Part shown: positions 51,939-60,466 of the stretch, piece by piece
Position numbering within the stretch: the first letter of the stretch is position 1
How the letters are laid out: each line of letters opens with the position of its first letter
DNA from: Acidithiobacillus ferrianus
GTDB lineage: Bacteria > Pseudomonadota > Gammaproteobacteria > Acidithiobacillales > Acidithiobacillaceae
Assembly (NCBI RefSeq): GCF_010378095.1
Contig: NZ_WNJL01000023.1
Coordinates: 62,001-126,000 of the forward strand
Length of the DNA: 64,000 nucleotides
Reading direction: 5' to 3'
Made by a program: the position numbers and the translations under genes
The notes under the pieces: generated by a model
What the model saw: only the letters and a program-made list of their open reading frames with translations
Databases searched by the model: none
Told to the model about the DNA's origin: nothing

Positions 51939-53204
51939 TTAGTGCGCAGCCCACTGAATGCTGTTGAGATCGATCCCTTCCTGATGCATCTCCCAGAGGG
52001 GAGACAACTCCCGCAGCTTATCCACCTTCGCGGCAATGAGTGCGATAGTAGCGTCAATTTCCTCTTCCGTCGTGTAGCGACCAATGCCAAAGCGGATGGA
52101 GCTGTGCGCCAGTTCATCGGACTTACCCAGGGCGCGGAGCACATAAGAGGGCTCCAGGCTGGCCGAGGTACAAGCCGATCCGCTGGATACGGCAACGCCC
52201 TTCAGCGCCATGATCAGCGACTCGCCTTCCACGAAGGCGAAGCTGATGTTGAGGTTGTGGGGCACCCGGTGCTTCATGCTGCCGTTGACGTAGGTTTCTT
52301 CCACCCGTTCCTGGATACCCTTGAGCAGACGGTCACGCAACTGACGGATACGCCTGGCATCACTCTCCATCGACTGCACAGCCAGTTCGGTGGCCGCACC
52401 CATGCCGACAATCTGGTGCGTGGGCAACGTCCCGGAACGCATGCCACGCTCATGCCCCCCCCCATGCACCTGGGCTTCGACCCGCACCCGGGGCTTGCGC
52501 CGCACGTAGAGGGCGCCGATCCCCTTGGGCCCGTAAACCTTGTGCCCAGACAGGCTCATCATGTCCGCCTGGAGGGCTTCCACATCGACCGGAATCTTGC
52601 CCAATGCCTGCACCGCATCCACATGGAACAATACCTGGTGGGCGCGCAACATCTTACCGATCTCTTCCACGGGCTGGATGACGCCGATCTCGTTGTTCAC
52701 ATAGAGCACGGAGGCGATGATGGTGTCCGGACGAATCGCCGCCGCAAAGGCCTGGAGATCGACCAGACCGTCCTCCCGCACTTGCAGGTAGGTGACTTCA
52801 AACCCTTCGCGCTCCAACTGGCGACAGGTGTCCAGAGTCGCCTTGTGTTCGGTCCGCAGGGTGATCAGGTGCTTGCCCTTGCCGGCGTAAAAATGCGCCG
52901 CCCCCTTGAGGGCCAGATTGGTGGCCTCTGTCGCGCCCGAGGTCCAGACAATCTCGCGAGGATCGGCGTGGATCGCGTCGGCCACCTGCCGACGCGCCTT
53001 CTCCACCGCTTTCTCCGCCGTCCAGCCGTAAGGATGGGAACGACTGGCCGCATTGCCAAAATCATGGGTCAGAAAAGGCAACATCTGCTCCAGAACCAGC
53101 GGGTCCACCGGCGTTGTCGCCTGATAATCCATATAAATGGGACGCTCCGGATTGCTCAGCAAGGGCCGGGTGCTGTTCAGTTCGATGATATTGGGTTGAC
53201 TCAT
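51939..53204 (-). CDS. iscS: Cysteine desulfurase IscS
   Basis: PLP enzyme that takes sulfur from cysteine for clusters, tRNA thiolation and other uses. The 421-residue protein has [12 protein letters not shown] near the start, the PLP Lys in [12 protein letters not shown], and the mobile persulfide loop [14 protein letters not shown] with the active Cys near 345. A short N-terminal extension of about 17 residues precedes the E. coli-like start. It lies 17 bases after iscR. Confidence 0.96.
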   Translation of the reverse strand: MSQPNIIELNSTRPLLSNPERPIYMDYQATTPVDPLVLEQMLPFLTHDFGNAASRSHPYGWTAEKAVEKARRQVADAIHADPREIVWTSGATEATNLALKGAAHFYAGKGKHLITLRTEHKATLDTCRQLEREGFEVTYLQVREDGLVDLQAFAAAIRPDTIIASVLYVNNEIGVIQPVEEIGKMLRAHQVLFHVDAVQALGKIPVDVEALQADMMSLSGHKVYGPKGIGALYVRRKPRVRVEAQVHGGGHERGMRSGTLPTHQIVGMGAATELAVQSMESDARRIRQLRDRLLKGIQERVEETYVNGSMKHRVPHNLNISFAFVEGESLIMALKGVAVSSGSACTSASLEPSYVLRALGKSDELAHSSIRFGIGRYTTEEEIDATIALIAAKVDKLRELSPLWEMHQEGIDLNSIQWAAH

Positions 53205-53221
53205 TGTGTTACACCTCACAC

Positions 53222-53710
53222 TTAAGCGGTTTTGTGCGGCGAGCGCATGGATGTCCGGTCCGTCATTCGGATCGGTGCCATCGGCGTCACCTCTTTACGC
53301 AACTGCTGTTCCACCAGTTGCCCGAGGGTGATCCCCCCGAGAAACTGAGCAATACGATCCCCCAATTCTTCCCACAGGTCATGGGTGAGACACTGCTGCC
53401 CATCTCCTTTGCAACATTGCTGTGGATCGCCCCCGCACTGGGTCGTGCTGATGGACTCATTGACCGCCTCGACAATATGCGTCAGCGGAATCTCCGAATC
53501 CGGGAGAGCCAGTCGATACCCCCCACCCGGTCCACGCACGCTTTCCACCAGGCCATAACGCCGCAAGCGTCCGAAGAGCTGCTCCAGATAGGCCACGGAA
53601 ATCCGCTGACGCTGCGATATGTCGGCTACCGTCACCACTCCGCCGTGCTGATGGAGGGCCAGATCCAGCATGGCGGTCACTGCGTAGCGTCCCTTCGTCG
53701 TCAGTTTCAT
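53222..53710 (-). CDS. iscR: Fe-S-responsive transcription factor IscR
   Basis: Rrf2-family regulator that represses its own isc operon when carrying a [2Fe-2S] cluster. The 162-residue protein starts [18 protein letters not shown], has a winged helix-turn-helix (about 25-65, with [14 protein letters not shown]), and cluster cysteines C92, C99 or C100, and C107 with H110. It is the first gene of the isc operon; a type 1 IscR site overlaps its promoter. Confidence 0.95.
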   Translation of the reverse strand: MKLTTKGRYAVTAMLDLALHQHGGVVTVADISQRQRISVAYLEQLFGRLRRYGLVESVRGPGGGYRLALPDSEIPLTHIVEAVNESISTTQCGGDPQQCCKGDGQQCLTHDLWEELGDRIAQFLGGITLGQLVEQQLRKEVTPMAPIRMTDRTSMRSPHKTA

Positions 53711-53732
53711 GTTCAGTGTCCCTCTGCCCGAC

Positions 53733-53765
53733 ATCCTACTATCCGTACTAAATTAGTCAAGTATT
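53733..53765 (-). promoter_or_regulatory. isc operon promoter with type 1 IscR site
   Basis: TTGACT (53760-53755) and TAGGAT (53738-53733) form a promoter with a 16-base spacer, directed into iscR. The DNA from 53764 reads ATACTTGACTAATTTAGT, which matches the type 1 IscR consensus ATASYYGACTRWWWYAGT in every position. The right half site (ACGGATA) fits only if one extra base is allowed. The -35 element overlaps the TGA stop of cysE. Feedback repression by holo-IscR is inferred. Confidence 0.75.
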
Positions 53766-54506
53766 CCCCGCACGAGTTCCCCCGCCTTCCGGCGCGTCTT
53801 CCTCCAGCGCACAGGCGATCTCCTCCACCGGCATCATCGTCTCCAGTGGTTGCAAGCGCTGCACGGCATCCCGCAGTTGCGCGATCTCCGCATCCTGGCG
53901 ATGCATGTGCTCCAGCATGCACTCCACCGCCCGCGCCACCGGGTCCGGCATCTGCCCGGTCAAGCCATAGGCCTCGAAATTATCGCTATGCTCGCCCTTG
54001 TTGACGATGCGTCCAGGGATACCCACCACGGTGGCGCCCTCCGGCACCGACTTGACCACCACGGCGTTGGAGCCGATCCGCGCATTATCGCCGATGGTGA
54101 TGGGTCCCAGCACCTTGGCGCCGGCGCCGACAATGACGCCCTGGCCCAAAGTCGGATGACGCTTGCCCGGCTGCCAGGAGGTCCCGCCCAGAGTCACCCC
54201 ATGATAGAGCGTGCAGTTGTCACCGATCTCCGCCGTCTCGCCAATCACCACCCCCATGCCATGATCAATGAAGAAGCCCTTACCGATCCGCGCCCCCGGA
54301 TGAATCTCGATACCGGTCCAAAACCGCGAAAAGGCCGCCAGACCGCGCGCCAACAGGCGCCAGCGGTGACGCCACAGGGCATGGGCGATCCGATGCAGGA
54401 ACAAGGCGTGAACACCGGGATAGGTGAGCAGGATCTCCAGGCGGGTACGCGCCGCGGGATCACGCGCAAAGATGGCGTCGAAGTCACTCCGCCCGCGTCC
54501 GCCCAT
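53757..54506 (-). CDS. cysE: Serine O-acetyltransferase
   Basis: Makes O-acetylserine, the precursor of cysteine, the sulfur source used by IscS. The start at 54506 gives 249 residues and has GGGAGGA five bases upstream. The codon at 54551, which would overlap the trmJ stop as TAATG, lacks a good binding site. A helical N-terminus ([18 protein letters not shown]) precedes the hexapeptide beta helix with [20 protein letters not shown] and [11 protein letters not shown]. The C-terminal tail is long and acidic. Confidence 0.92.
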   Translation of the reverse strand: MGGRGRSDFDAIFARDPAARTRLEILLTYPGVHALFLHRIAHALWRHRWRLLARGLAAFSRFWTGIEIHPGARIGKGFFIDHGMGVVIGETAEIGDNCTLYHGVTLGGTSWQPGKRHPTLGQGVIVGAGAKVLGPITIGDNARIGSNAVVVKSVPEGATVVGIPGRIVNKGEHSDNFEAYGLTGQMPDPVARAVECMLEHMHRQDAEIAQLRDAVQRLQPLETMMPVEEIACALEEDAPEGGGTRAGNT

Positions 54507-54550
54507 AGCTTCCTCCCTGGTATCTGCCCCGACCACCGCCAAGCCCCGCA

Positions 54551-55378
54551 TTAGAAACTATCCCGATCCTTTTTGTCCACTTTAGTGGCCCAGCGCGTCA
54601 TTTCCGTGAGCATGCCACGCAGAATATTCACTTCGTTCTGACTGGGCGCGGCGCGATCAAAGAGACGGCGCAAGCGACGCATCAGGCGGATTTCACGCAC
54701 GGGTTGGAGAAACCCCGTGCGGCGCAGCACCTGCTGCAGGTGACCGTAAAAGCCCTCCATTTCCTCCACGGGGGCAGGTTTTTCACGCACCGTCTGGGGT
54801 ATCCGCGCCGGGTGAAGGGCGAGGACAGCCAGATGGAGTTCATAAGCCAGAACCTGCACCGCCTGCCCCAGGTTCAGCGAGTGATATTCATCCACCGTGG
54901 GGATATGGACCAGCACCTGGCAACGATCCAGTTCGGCGTTACTCAGACCTGTCCGCTCCCGACCAAACAGCAGAGCGCAATCACCGGTGCCCAGCGCCTC
55001 CAGTATCTCTCCCGCCGCCTCCCGCGCGGTGCAAACCGGCCAATGGATGCGACGATCGCGGGCACTGGTGCCATAGACCTTGTGGCAACCCCGCAGGGCC
55101 GCGTCCAGGTCAGCACAGACCTGCGCGGATTCCAGAATGTCTTCCGCCCCGGAAGCGAGCGCCGTGGCCTCGGGATCGGGGAAGAAACGCGGATTGACGA
55201 GCACCAGTTGGCGCAGGCCCATCACTTTCATGGCCCGTGCCGCCGCGCCGATGTTGCCGGGATGACTGGGTTCGACAAGCACGATACGCAAACCCTGCAA
55301 AGAGGCCCCGGTCATCGCCATGCACACCGTGCCCCGCGGCGCCCGCACGGCGCCGCGACACGCCGTTCGTGCGGCCAT
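54551..55378 (-). CDS. trmJ: tRNA (cytidine/uridine-32) 2'-O-methyltransferase TrmJ
   Basis: SPOUT-fold methyltransferase that modifies position 32 of several tRNAs with SAM. The knot motifs are [30 protein letters not shown] and [24 protein letters not shown]-terminal helical region follows, ending near DKKDRD. From 55378 it has 275 residues; AAGGAG stands seven bases before this ATG. The ATG at 55384 is too close to it, and a start near 55321 would fit the family length better. Confidence 0.85.
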   Translation of the reverse strand: MAARTACRGAVRAPRGTVCMAMTGASLQGLRIVLVEPSHPGNIGAAARAMKVMGLRQLVLVNPRFFPDPEATALASGAEDILESAQVCADLDAALRGCHKVYGTSARDRRIHWPVCTAREAAGEILEALGTGDCALLFGRERTGLSNAELDRCQVLVHIPTVDEYHSLNLGQAVQVLAYELHLAVLALHPARIPQTVREKPAPVEEMEGFYGHLQQVLRRTGFLQPVREIRLMRRLRRLFDRAAPSQNEVNILRGMLTEMTRWATKVDKKDRDSF

Positions 55379-55432
55379 CGCCATTCTCCTTTATACTGGT
55401 CCAATTCCGACTCATCCTCGCACAAGGTTTCC

Positions 55433-56230
55433 ATGCAGCATCCTATTCTCGTCACCGCTATTCGCGCGGCCCGCAAAGCGGGCGATATCATCAACCGCAG
55501 CTTCAATCGGGTCAATGAAGTCAACATCACCTGCAAGGCGCACAATGATTTCGTCACCGATGTCGACCAGCGCGCCGAGGCCGCCATCGTCGAGATCATC
55601 CACCGCGCCTACCCGGATCACGGCATCCTCGCCGAAGAAGGTAGCCGCGTTTCCGATAAGGACTTCGAGTGGATCATCGACCCCCTCGATGGCACCACCA
55701 ACTTCATCCACGGCATGCCGCAGCTCTGCGTCTCCATTGGCGTCCGCCATTTCGATCGCCTGGAGCACGCCGTCGTGTATAACCCGGTGCATGACGAGCT
55801 CTTCACCGCCAGCCGCGGCGGCGGCGCCTACCTCAATGATCGCCGCCTGCGCGTCGCCCAGCGTAAAGACCTGGACGGAGCCCTGCTCGGCACCGGTTTC
55901 CCCTTCCGGGATTTTTCCTATCTGGATACCTACCTGGCCACCTTCAGAGCCTTCATGCTGAAGACGGCGGGTGTTCGTCGTCCCGGCTCGGCGGCGCTGG
56001 ATCTCGCCTACGTCGCCGCGGGGCGCTATGACGGCTTCTGGGAGTTCAATCTCAAGCCCTGGGACGTCGCGGCCGGCGCGCTCCTGGTGCAGGAGGCGGG
56101 CGGTATCGCCACCGACTTCCAAGGTGATCAGGGTTACCTGCAAAACGGCAATATCGTCGCCGGCAACCTGCGGGTTCATGCCCAAATGCTGCATATCATC
56201 AGCCAGGAAATCAACTCGCCCGCTTCCTGA
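55433..56230 (+). CDS. suhB: Inositol monophosphatase family protein SuhB
   Basis: Magnesium-dependent inositol-phosphate phosphatase fold; in E. coli SuhB also joins the rRNA antitermination complex. The 265-residue protein has LAEEGSRV (about 65-72), WIIDPLDGTTNFIHGMP (about 81-97) and the late WDVAAGALLVQEAGG segment, with all metal-binding acidic residues. It is divergent from trmJ with 54 bases between starts. Confidence 0.93.
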   Translation: MQHPILVTAIRAARKAGDIINRSFNRVNEVNITCKAHNDFVTDVDQRAEAAIVEIIHRAYPDHGILAEEGSRVSDKDFEWIIDPLDGTTNFIHGMPQLCVSIGVRHFDRLEHAVVYNPVHDELFTASRGGGAYLNDRRLRVAQRKDLDGALLGTGFPFRDFSYLDTYLATFRAFMLKTAGVRRPGSAALDLAYVAAGRYDGFWEFNLKPWDVAAGALLVQEAGGIATDFQGDQGYLQNGNIVAGNLRVHAQMLHIISQEINSPAS

Positions 56231-56720
56231 GGGGGTCAAAGACAAATCATCTGGAGTGATGAAAAAAGCGAAACCCAACACCCGGGATCCAGCAAACCCT
56301 TCTGTTTCATGCCCACCTTTTCACCGTGTTTATTAGTTGACGGATGGTTTCGTCAGTGATCCATGGATAAGATGGATAAATCACACTTCATGTTTATCGT
56401 GCCGTCCGGCACTGTGCGCGAAGGTCGGCGATAAAATCTCCCGTGACGACCGTTCAGTCAACCCGCTCAGGGTGCGACAATTTGCCGCAGTGTATGTTTA
56501 ATCAACTTTGAGTATAGTGATATCCGTCGATGCTGCCTGACCACCCAGGGCGCGTCAATAACGCAACGGAGCATTTCTTTTGCGTTGGGTGATTAAAAAA
56601 TATCAGCATATAATTCAACTATTCCATATAAAATTTAAATAGGTGTTTGGTCTTGATAAACATGATCGACCACATAGAATGTGGCGTAAATTGACCTTTA
56701 CGAGCAAGGAGGTGGTCTGA
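56231..56720. other. AT-richer intergenic region upstream of the b561 gene
   Basis: No gene is recognised in these 490 bases. The right half becomes clearly AT-rich and carries the promoter listed at 56585-56614. GTGCCG-TC-CGGCAC near 56399-56412 is a small perfect hairpin. A 26-codon ORF near 56258, beginning MKKAKPN, has GGAG too close to its ATG and is not credible. No terminator with a T tract follows suhB. Confidence 0.4.
56585..56614 (+). promoter_or_regulatory. Candidate promoter of the cytochrome b561 pair
   Basis: TTGGGT at 56585-56590 and a perfect TATAAT at 56609-56614 are 18 bases apart and lie about 107 bases before the b561 start, in AT-rich DNA. The intervening leader shows no clear structure. 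Confidence 0.5.
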
Positions 56721-57440
56721 GTGGCAAATGTAACACACAATAAAGATGTTGTATCAGTAAAAATATGGGACCCATTTCTGCGTATCCTGCATTGGTGGCT
56801 GGCCATCACTCTGATGGCACAATTCGCCACCGGGACGATTTTCTGGATTTGGGGTGATGATTTATCCAATGCCATGATGTTTAGCGTAAATGCACCTCAT
56901 TTTTATATAGGATATGCGTTTGCCACTGCCCTGGCGCTGCGAATCACCCTGCTCTTTGTGGGACCTCCGAGGTCACGCTGGCGCGATCTCCTGCCTCTTA
57001 AACCAACCCAACGCCGCAATTGGCAGAAAACTTTCCTCTATTATATAACCCTGTTTCGCCACCCCTGCCCTCCAAGCCTTGGGCACAACACTTTTGCCGG
57101 ACCCGTCTATATTGGTTTCTTTCTTGTTGCCGCAGCCCAAGTCGCCATAGGTATTTTTTTATCGTTCATGCCCGGCGGCACAACACAGATGAACTCTCCA
57201 TGGATGACGGTTCACAAATATCTATTCTTTGCATTGATAGCTTTTGTTGTTATTCATTTGGCAGCGGTTGTCGCACGCGAGATAAATGGCAAAAATAACA
57301 TAACGTCCGCCATGATCCATGGCTACAAGGAGTTTACGGAGGCAGAATATAAAGAACTTTTATCTTCAAATAATGATGATCACAAAGAGCTGACATTTGC
57401 GGTAGGCGATATATCGAATACGCCGGCACATAACGGTTGA
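56721..57440 (+). CDS. Di-haem cytochrome b561 / hydrogenase-type b subunit
   Basis: Inner-membrane b-type cytochrome of the CYTB/Ni-hydrogenase b561 family, which passes electrons between a periplasmic partner and quinone. The 239-residue protein starts with a GTG eight bases after AAGGAGG. Four helices are visible (about 22-45, 60-80, 125-150, 162-186) with likely haem ligands H24 (in RILHWW), H60, H165 and H179; the LGHNTFAG loop is family-typical. It overlaps no upstream gene and is eight bases before the next one, so the pair is an operon. Codon use is more AT-rich than in its neighbours. The redox partner is not evident here. Confidence 0.8.
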   Translation: MANVTHNKDVVSVKIWDPFLRILHWWLAITLMAQFATGTIFWIWGDDLSNAMMFSVNAPHFYIGYAFATALALRITLLFVGPPRSRWRDLLPLKPTQRRNWQKTFLYYITLFRHPCPPSLGHNTFAGPVYIGFFLVAAAQVAIGIFLSFMPGGTTQMNSPWMTVHKYLFFALIAFVVIHLAAVVAREINGKNNITSAMIHGYKEFTEAEYKELLSSNNDDHKELTFAVGDISNTPAHNG

Positions 57441-57448
57441 GGTGTAAA

Positions 57449-58180
57449 ATGTTTATTACCTATTCACGCATCACAGATCATTTGCGTCACTTTGTTAAAC
57501 GCCAGTTTCATATAGTGGCATCTATTATGATAATATCATTATTCTCAGAGGTTGCGCTTGCAACCACCGCACATGTTGGCGAATGGTCGATCACGGGACT
57601 GACGCCCAAGGTGGCACAGATGGTTGACAGCACGAAACTTTCGAGTGATGCCAACAAAGCCACTGTAGAAAAATATGTAAATTCCGCTGCGGCGCTGGAT
57701 GGGTACTCAGATGCGCACTTGAACATAGGGGTAGGACAAACGATGCACTCCAGCCTGCAGAGCATTTCGGAATACAACAAGGCCGGATACCGATTGTTGG
57801 AATACAATGGCCTGATTCTTTTGTCCTTCATAGCCTTTTTTGCAGTAACCGGCGCGCTACTGACCATACTCGGCAAACATCAGACGAAAAACCGGGCAAT
57901 TATTTTTATTCTGCGCAGCACAAGAATTTTAGCTGCGGCGGTGTCATACGTGCTCATTGTGGTAGGCTATTTTCATGCCATAGACTCGATAAACTGTTCA
58001 CAGTGCTCAGCGGAAGTAAGTCGCCGACTACCTCTTCTTTTATGGTCACCCATGCTCGGAATATTGTTGATATCATTAATCGCTTTTTATACCTCAATGA
58101 CCTACCGCGAAATGCATAACCACAGCAGCGATGGTGGTCCAGACGACAGACACGTCAATAAACCGTACCTATTCGGTTAA
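57449..58180 (+). CDS. Unknown membrane protein paired with cytochrome b561
   Basis: I do not recognise this 243-residue protein. From the ATG at 57449 (GAGGTG upstream) it has one N-terminal helix (about 22-40, possibly a signal peptide). A soluble segment of about 80 residues, presumably periplasmic, follows (TTAHVGEWSITGL and on). Three more helices lie at about 119-141, 158-177 and 195-215, and the tail is His/Asp-rich and hydrophilic. A CSQC motif (C183, C186) follows the third helix and could bind metal or cycle as a disulfide. No haem c motif is present. Its start eight bases after the b561 stop and the shared base composition suggest a joint redox function. The last 12 bases overlap the convergent DUF815 gene. 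Confidence 0.75.
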   Translation: MFITYSRITDHLRHFVKRQFHIVASIMIISLFSEVALATTAHVGEWSITGLTPKVAQMVDSTKLSSDANKATVEKYVNSAAALDGYSDAHLNIGVGQTMHSSLQSISEYNKAGYRLLEYNGLILLSFIAFFAVTGALLTILGKHQTKNRAIIFILRSTRILAAAVSYVLIVVGYFHAIDSINCSQCSAEVSRRLPLLLWSPMLGILLISLIAFYTSMTYREMHNHSSDGGPDDRHVNKPYLFG

Positions 58181-59041
58181 CACCGCAACCAGCGCCCGGG
58201 ATCCGGCCCAGTGGCGGGCGAACTGCCGCGCCACCCGGCCACTGCGCGAGCCGCGCTGCAAGGCCCAGCGCAGGGCTTCCTCCCGCCATTCCGCCAGCGG
58301 CGTCCGTACCCCCAGACGCTGCAGATGGATGGTGCAAATATCCAGATACATGGCCTGATCGAAGGGATAAAAGCCCAGCCATAAACCGAAGCGCTCGGAG
58401 AGGCTGATTTTTTCTTCCGCCGTCTCGCCGGGGATGATCTCCTCACCGTGGCGGTGATATTCCTCATTGTCGGCGAAATGGCGCGGCATCAGATGGCGCC
58501 GGTTGCTGGTGGCGTAGAGCAGCACGTTGTCCGGACGCGCCTCCACACCGCCGTCCAGCAGAGATTTAAGGGCCTTGTAGCCGGGGTCATCGGCGCCGAA
58601 AGACAGGTCATCGCAGAAGAGCACGAAGTAACAGGCCTGCTGGGGATCGGCCGCCTGCAGCGCCGCCAGAATCTCCGGCAGGTCGAGGATGCCGTCCGGG
58701 TCGATTTCAATCACCCGCAGCCCCTGATCCGCATAGCGACGCAAGAGCGCCTTGACCAGCGAAGATTTGCCCGTGCCCCGCCCGCCCCAGAGCAAGGCGT
58801 CATTGGCGGGAAAACCCGCGACAAACTGGCGGGTGTTCAGGTCCAGTGCGGCCTTGGTGTCTTCGATACCGAGCAGTTCGTCCATCTCCGGCAAGTCCAC
58901 GCGCGCCACCCCTTCCAGACGGCCGCCCAGGGGCAGGTGGCGCCAGCGCGCGGCCTTCACCTCGGTAAAATCGGGCAGAGGATGGCTGCCGCCATCCCCC
59001 AAAAGCGCGGCCAAACTCTGGATGATCTGTTGACGTTCCAC
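58169..59041 (-). CDS. DUF815-family P-loop ATPase
   Basis: AAA-like ATPase family of unknown role. The 290-residue protein has GGRGTGKS (Walker A, 86-93), an acidic Walker B LFCDDL (141-146), a sensor-like YATSNRRHLMP near 182, and EEKISLSERFGLWLGF near 210-225. The N-terminal 50 residues lead into a typical DUF815 core. Its 3' end overlaps the unknown membrane protein gene by 12 bases in the opposite direction. Confidence 0.85.
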   Translation of the reverse strand: MERQQIIQSLAALLGDGGSHPLPDFTEVKAARWRHLPLGGRLEGVARVDLPEMDELLGIEDTKAALDLNTRQFVAGFPANDALLWGGRGTGKSSLVKALLRRYADQGLRVIEIDPDGILDLPEILAALQAADPQQACYFVLFCDDLSFGADDPGYKALKSLLDGGVEARPDNVLLYATSNRRHLMPRHFADNEEYHRHGEEIIPGETAEEKISLSERFGLWLGFYPFDQAMYLDICTIHLQRLGVRTPLAEWREEALRWALQRGSRSGRVARQFARHWAGSRALVAVLTE

Positions 59042-59105
59042 TGTCCACGAACTCCTTTCTGTGATTAGATAGTCTGGAGTTTAACCCCATTTACTGCGAC
59101 GCGTC

Positions 59106-59663
59106 ATGAAACTGCTTACCGACTTCCTCCCCATCATTCTCTTTTTCATCGCCTACAAGATGCATGGCATCTACACGGCCACCGAGGTGCTCATCGTCGC
59201 CGCCGTCGTGCTGATGGCCTGGCAGTGGTGGCGGCACGGCCGGGTCGAAACCATGACCTGGGTCTCCACACTGCTGATCCTCGCCTTCGGCGGCCTGACT
59301 CTGTACTTCCATAACGACACCTTCATCAAGATCAAACCCAGCATTCTCTACGCGCTGTTCGCGGCAGCCCTGCTCTTTACCCACTGGCGCGAGGAGCCGC
59401 TCCTGCAACGCCTGATGGGCGGGCAACTGCCCGCAGCCCTCCCCCGCTCTTTCTGGCAGCGCCTCAATGGCTACTGGATCACCTTCTTTCTCTTCGGGGC
59501 GGCCTTGAATCTGATCGTGGCCTACGCATTTTCGACGGGTATCTGGGTGGATTTCAAGCTCTTCGGCATGCTCGCCATCACCGTCATTTTCGTGCTCTTT
59601 CAAGCGGTGTTGATCTCGCGCGCCTTGCCGCAAGAGGCGAAGGATGGCGATTCGCCGACATAA
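59106..59663 (+). CDS. yciB: Inner membrane septation protein YciB (IspZ/A)
   Basis: Membrane protein that in enterics interacts with cell-division and elongation proteins; its precise activity is unsettled. The 185-residue product begins MKLLTDFLPIILFFIAYKM and has five hydrophobic helices, with NDTFIKIKPSILYALFA near 70-86 and FWQRLNGYWITFF near 117. These are signature segments. It heads a yciB-yciI-bolA cluster. Confidence 0.93.
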   Translation: MKLLTDFLPIILFFIAYKMHGIYTATEVLIVAAVVLMAWQWWRHGRVETMTWVSTLLILAFGGLTLYFHNDTFIKIKPSILYALFAAALLFTHWREEPLLQRLMGGQLPAALPRSFWQRLNGYWITFFLFGAALNLIVAYAFSTGIWVDFKLFGMLAITVIFVLFQAVLISRALPQEAKDGDSPT

Positions 59664-59683
59664 CCCCCGATCGGCGGCGGGGG
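59664..59683. terminator. Hairpin directly after yciB
   Basis: CCCCCG (59664-59669) pairs with CGGGGG (59678-59683) starting the base after the yciB stop. There is no T tract, so termination is uncertain and yciI-bolA may still be read through. Confidence 0.3.
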
Positions 59684-59751
59684 TGGTTGCCAAATCGCTG
59701 CAAATGGGGCAGTTTTAGCGCATAAATCTCACCGACAGGATGTAAAGGCCC

Positions 59752-60054
59752 ATGTATTACTGCATCATCGGCACGGACAATCCCGACTCCCTGAGCAAGC
59801 GCCAGACGGCGCGGGGTGATCATCTGGCGCGCCTGCATCAGTTGCAATCCGAGGGGCGCCTGCTGACGGCGGGCCCCTTCCCCGCCGTGGATAGCGAAGA
59901 ACCGGGCGAGGCGGGCTTTACCGGCAGCCTGATCGTTGCCCGTTTTGATTCGCTGGAGGACGCTCGCGCCTGGGCCGCCGCCGAGCCTTATCTCAGTGCC
60001 GGCGTTTATGTGGATGTCAGCGTTCGCCCCTATAAAGGAGTATTTTTGCCATGA
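59752..60054 (+). CDS. yciI: YciI-family protein
   Basis: Small ferredoxin-like-fold protein of unknown substrate; relatives include dechlorinating enzymes. In 100 residues the conserved His-Asp pair region [22 protein letters not shown] (about 23-44) is intact, with [17 protein letters not shown] following. Its stop overlaps the bolA start by four bases. Confidence 0.88.
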   Translation: MYYCIIGTDNPDSLSKRQTARGDHLARLHQLQSEGRLLTAGPFPAVDSEEPGEAGFTGSLIVARFDSLEDARAWAAAEPYLSAGVYVDVSVRPYKGVFLP

Positions 60055-60362
60055 ATAAAGAAGTCCTTGAAGAATTGCTGCGTAACGCACTGAGTCCGGA
60101 GTTCCTGGAAATCGAGGACCGGACGGAAGCACACAGCGGCCATGCGTCATCCGGTGGCGGCGGGCACTACGCGGTACGTATCGTCAGCAGTCGGTTCGAG
60201 GGCCTGGCCCCGCTGGCACGTCACCGTTTGGTCAATACGGCCACCGACCCGGTGCGGCAGGAGATACACGCGCTGACGGTCAAGGCATATACCCCAGAAG
60301 AGTTCGCCGCCCAGAACCAGTCCCCCACTGGGCGTCCAGCCATCCCCCTGAATGTCCTTTAA
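60051..60362 (+). CDS. bolA: BolA-family protein
   Basis: BolA proteins pair with monothiol glutaredoxins in iron-sulfur trafficking and also affect cell shape and gene expression. The 103-residue product has the helix-turn-helix-like core [19 protein letters not shown] (about 43-61) and [15 protein letters not shown] near 71-85. A His candidate for cluster binding is in RHRLV. No grx gene is adjacent. Confidence 0.9.
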   Translation: MNKEVLEELLRNALSPEFLEIEDRTEAHSGHASSGGGGHYAVRIVSSRFEGLAPLARHRLVNTATDPVRQEIHALTVKAYTPEEFAAQNQSPTGRPAIPLNVL

Positions 60363-60466
60363 GACTGGCCTGGCCGTGTTTTTCACGAACGGCGCAGTCT
60401 CGGGAACGGCTCCTTTTCAGAGAGTCCGCAAAGCCGCACCGGACTCCCGCCAAGCAGGCGGATCTG

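Noticed and set aside
51891..53225. Plus-strand open frame of 444 codons
   Set aside because: It mirrors iscS; its composition is typical of an antisense shadow.
56258..56336. 26-codon ORF after suhB
   Set aside because: The ribosome binding site is only two bases from the ATG, and the peptide has no features.
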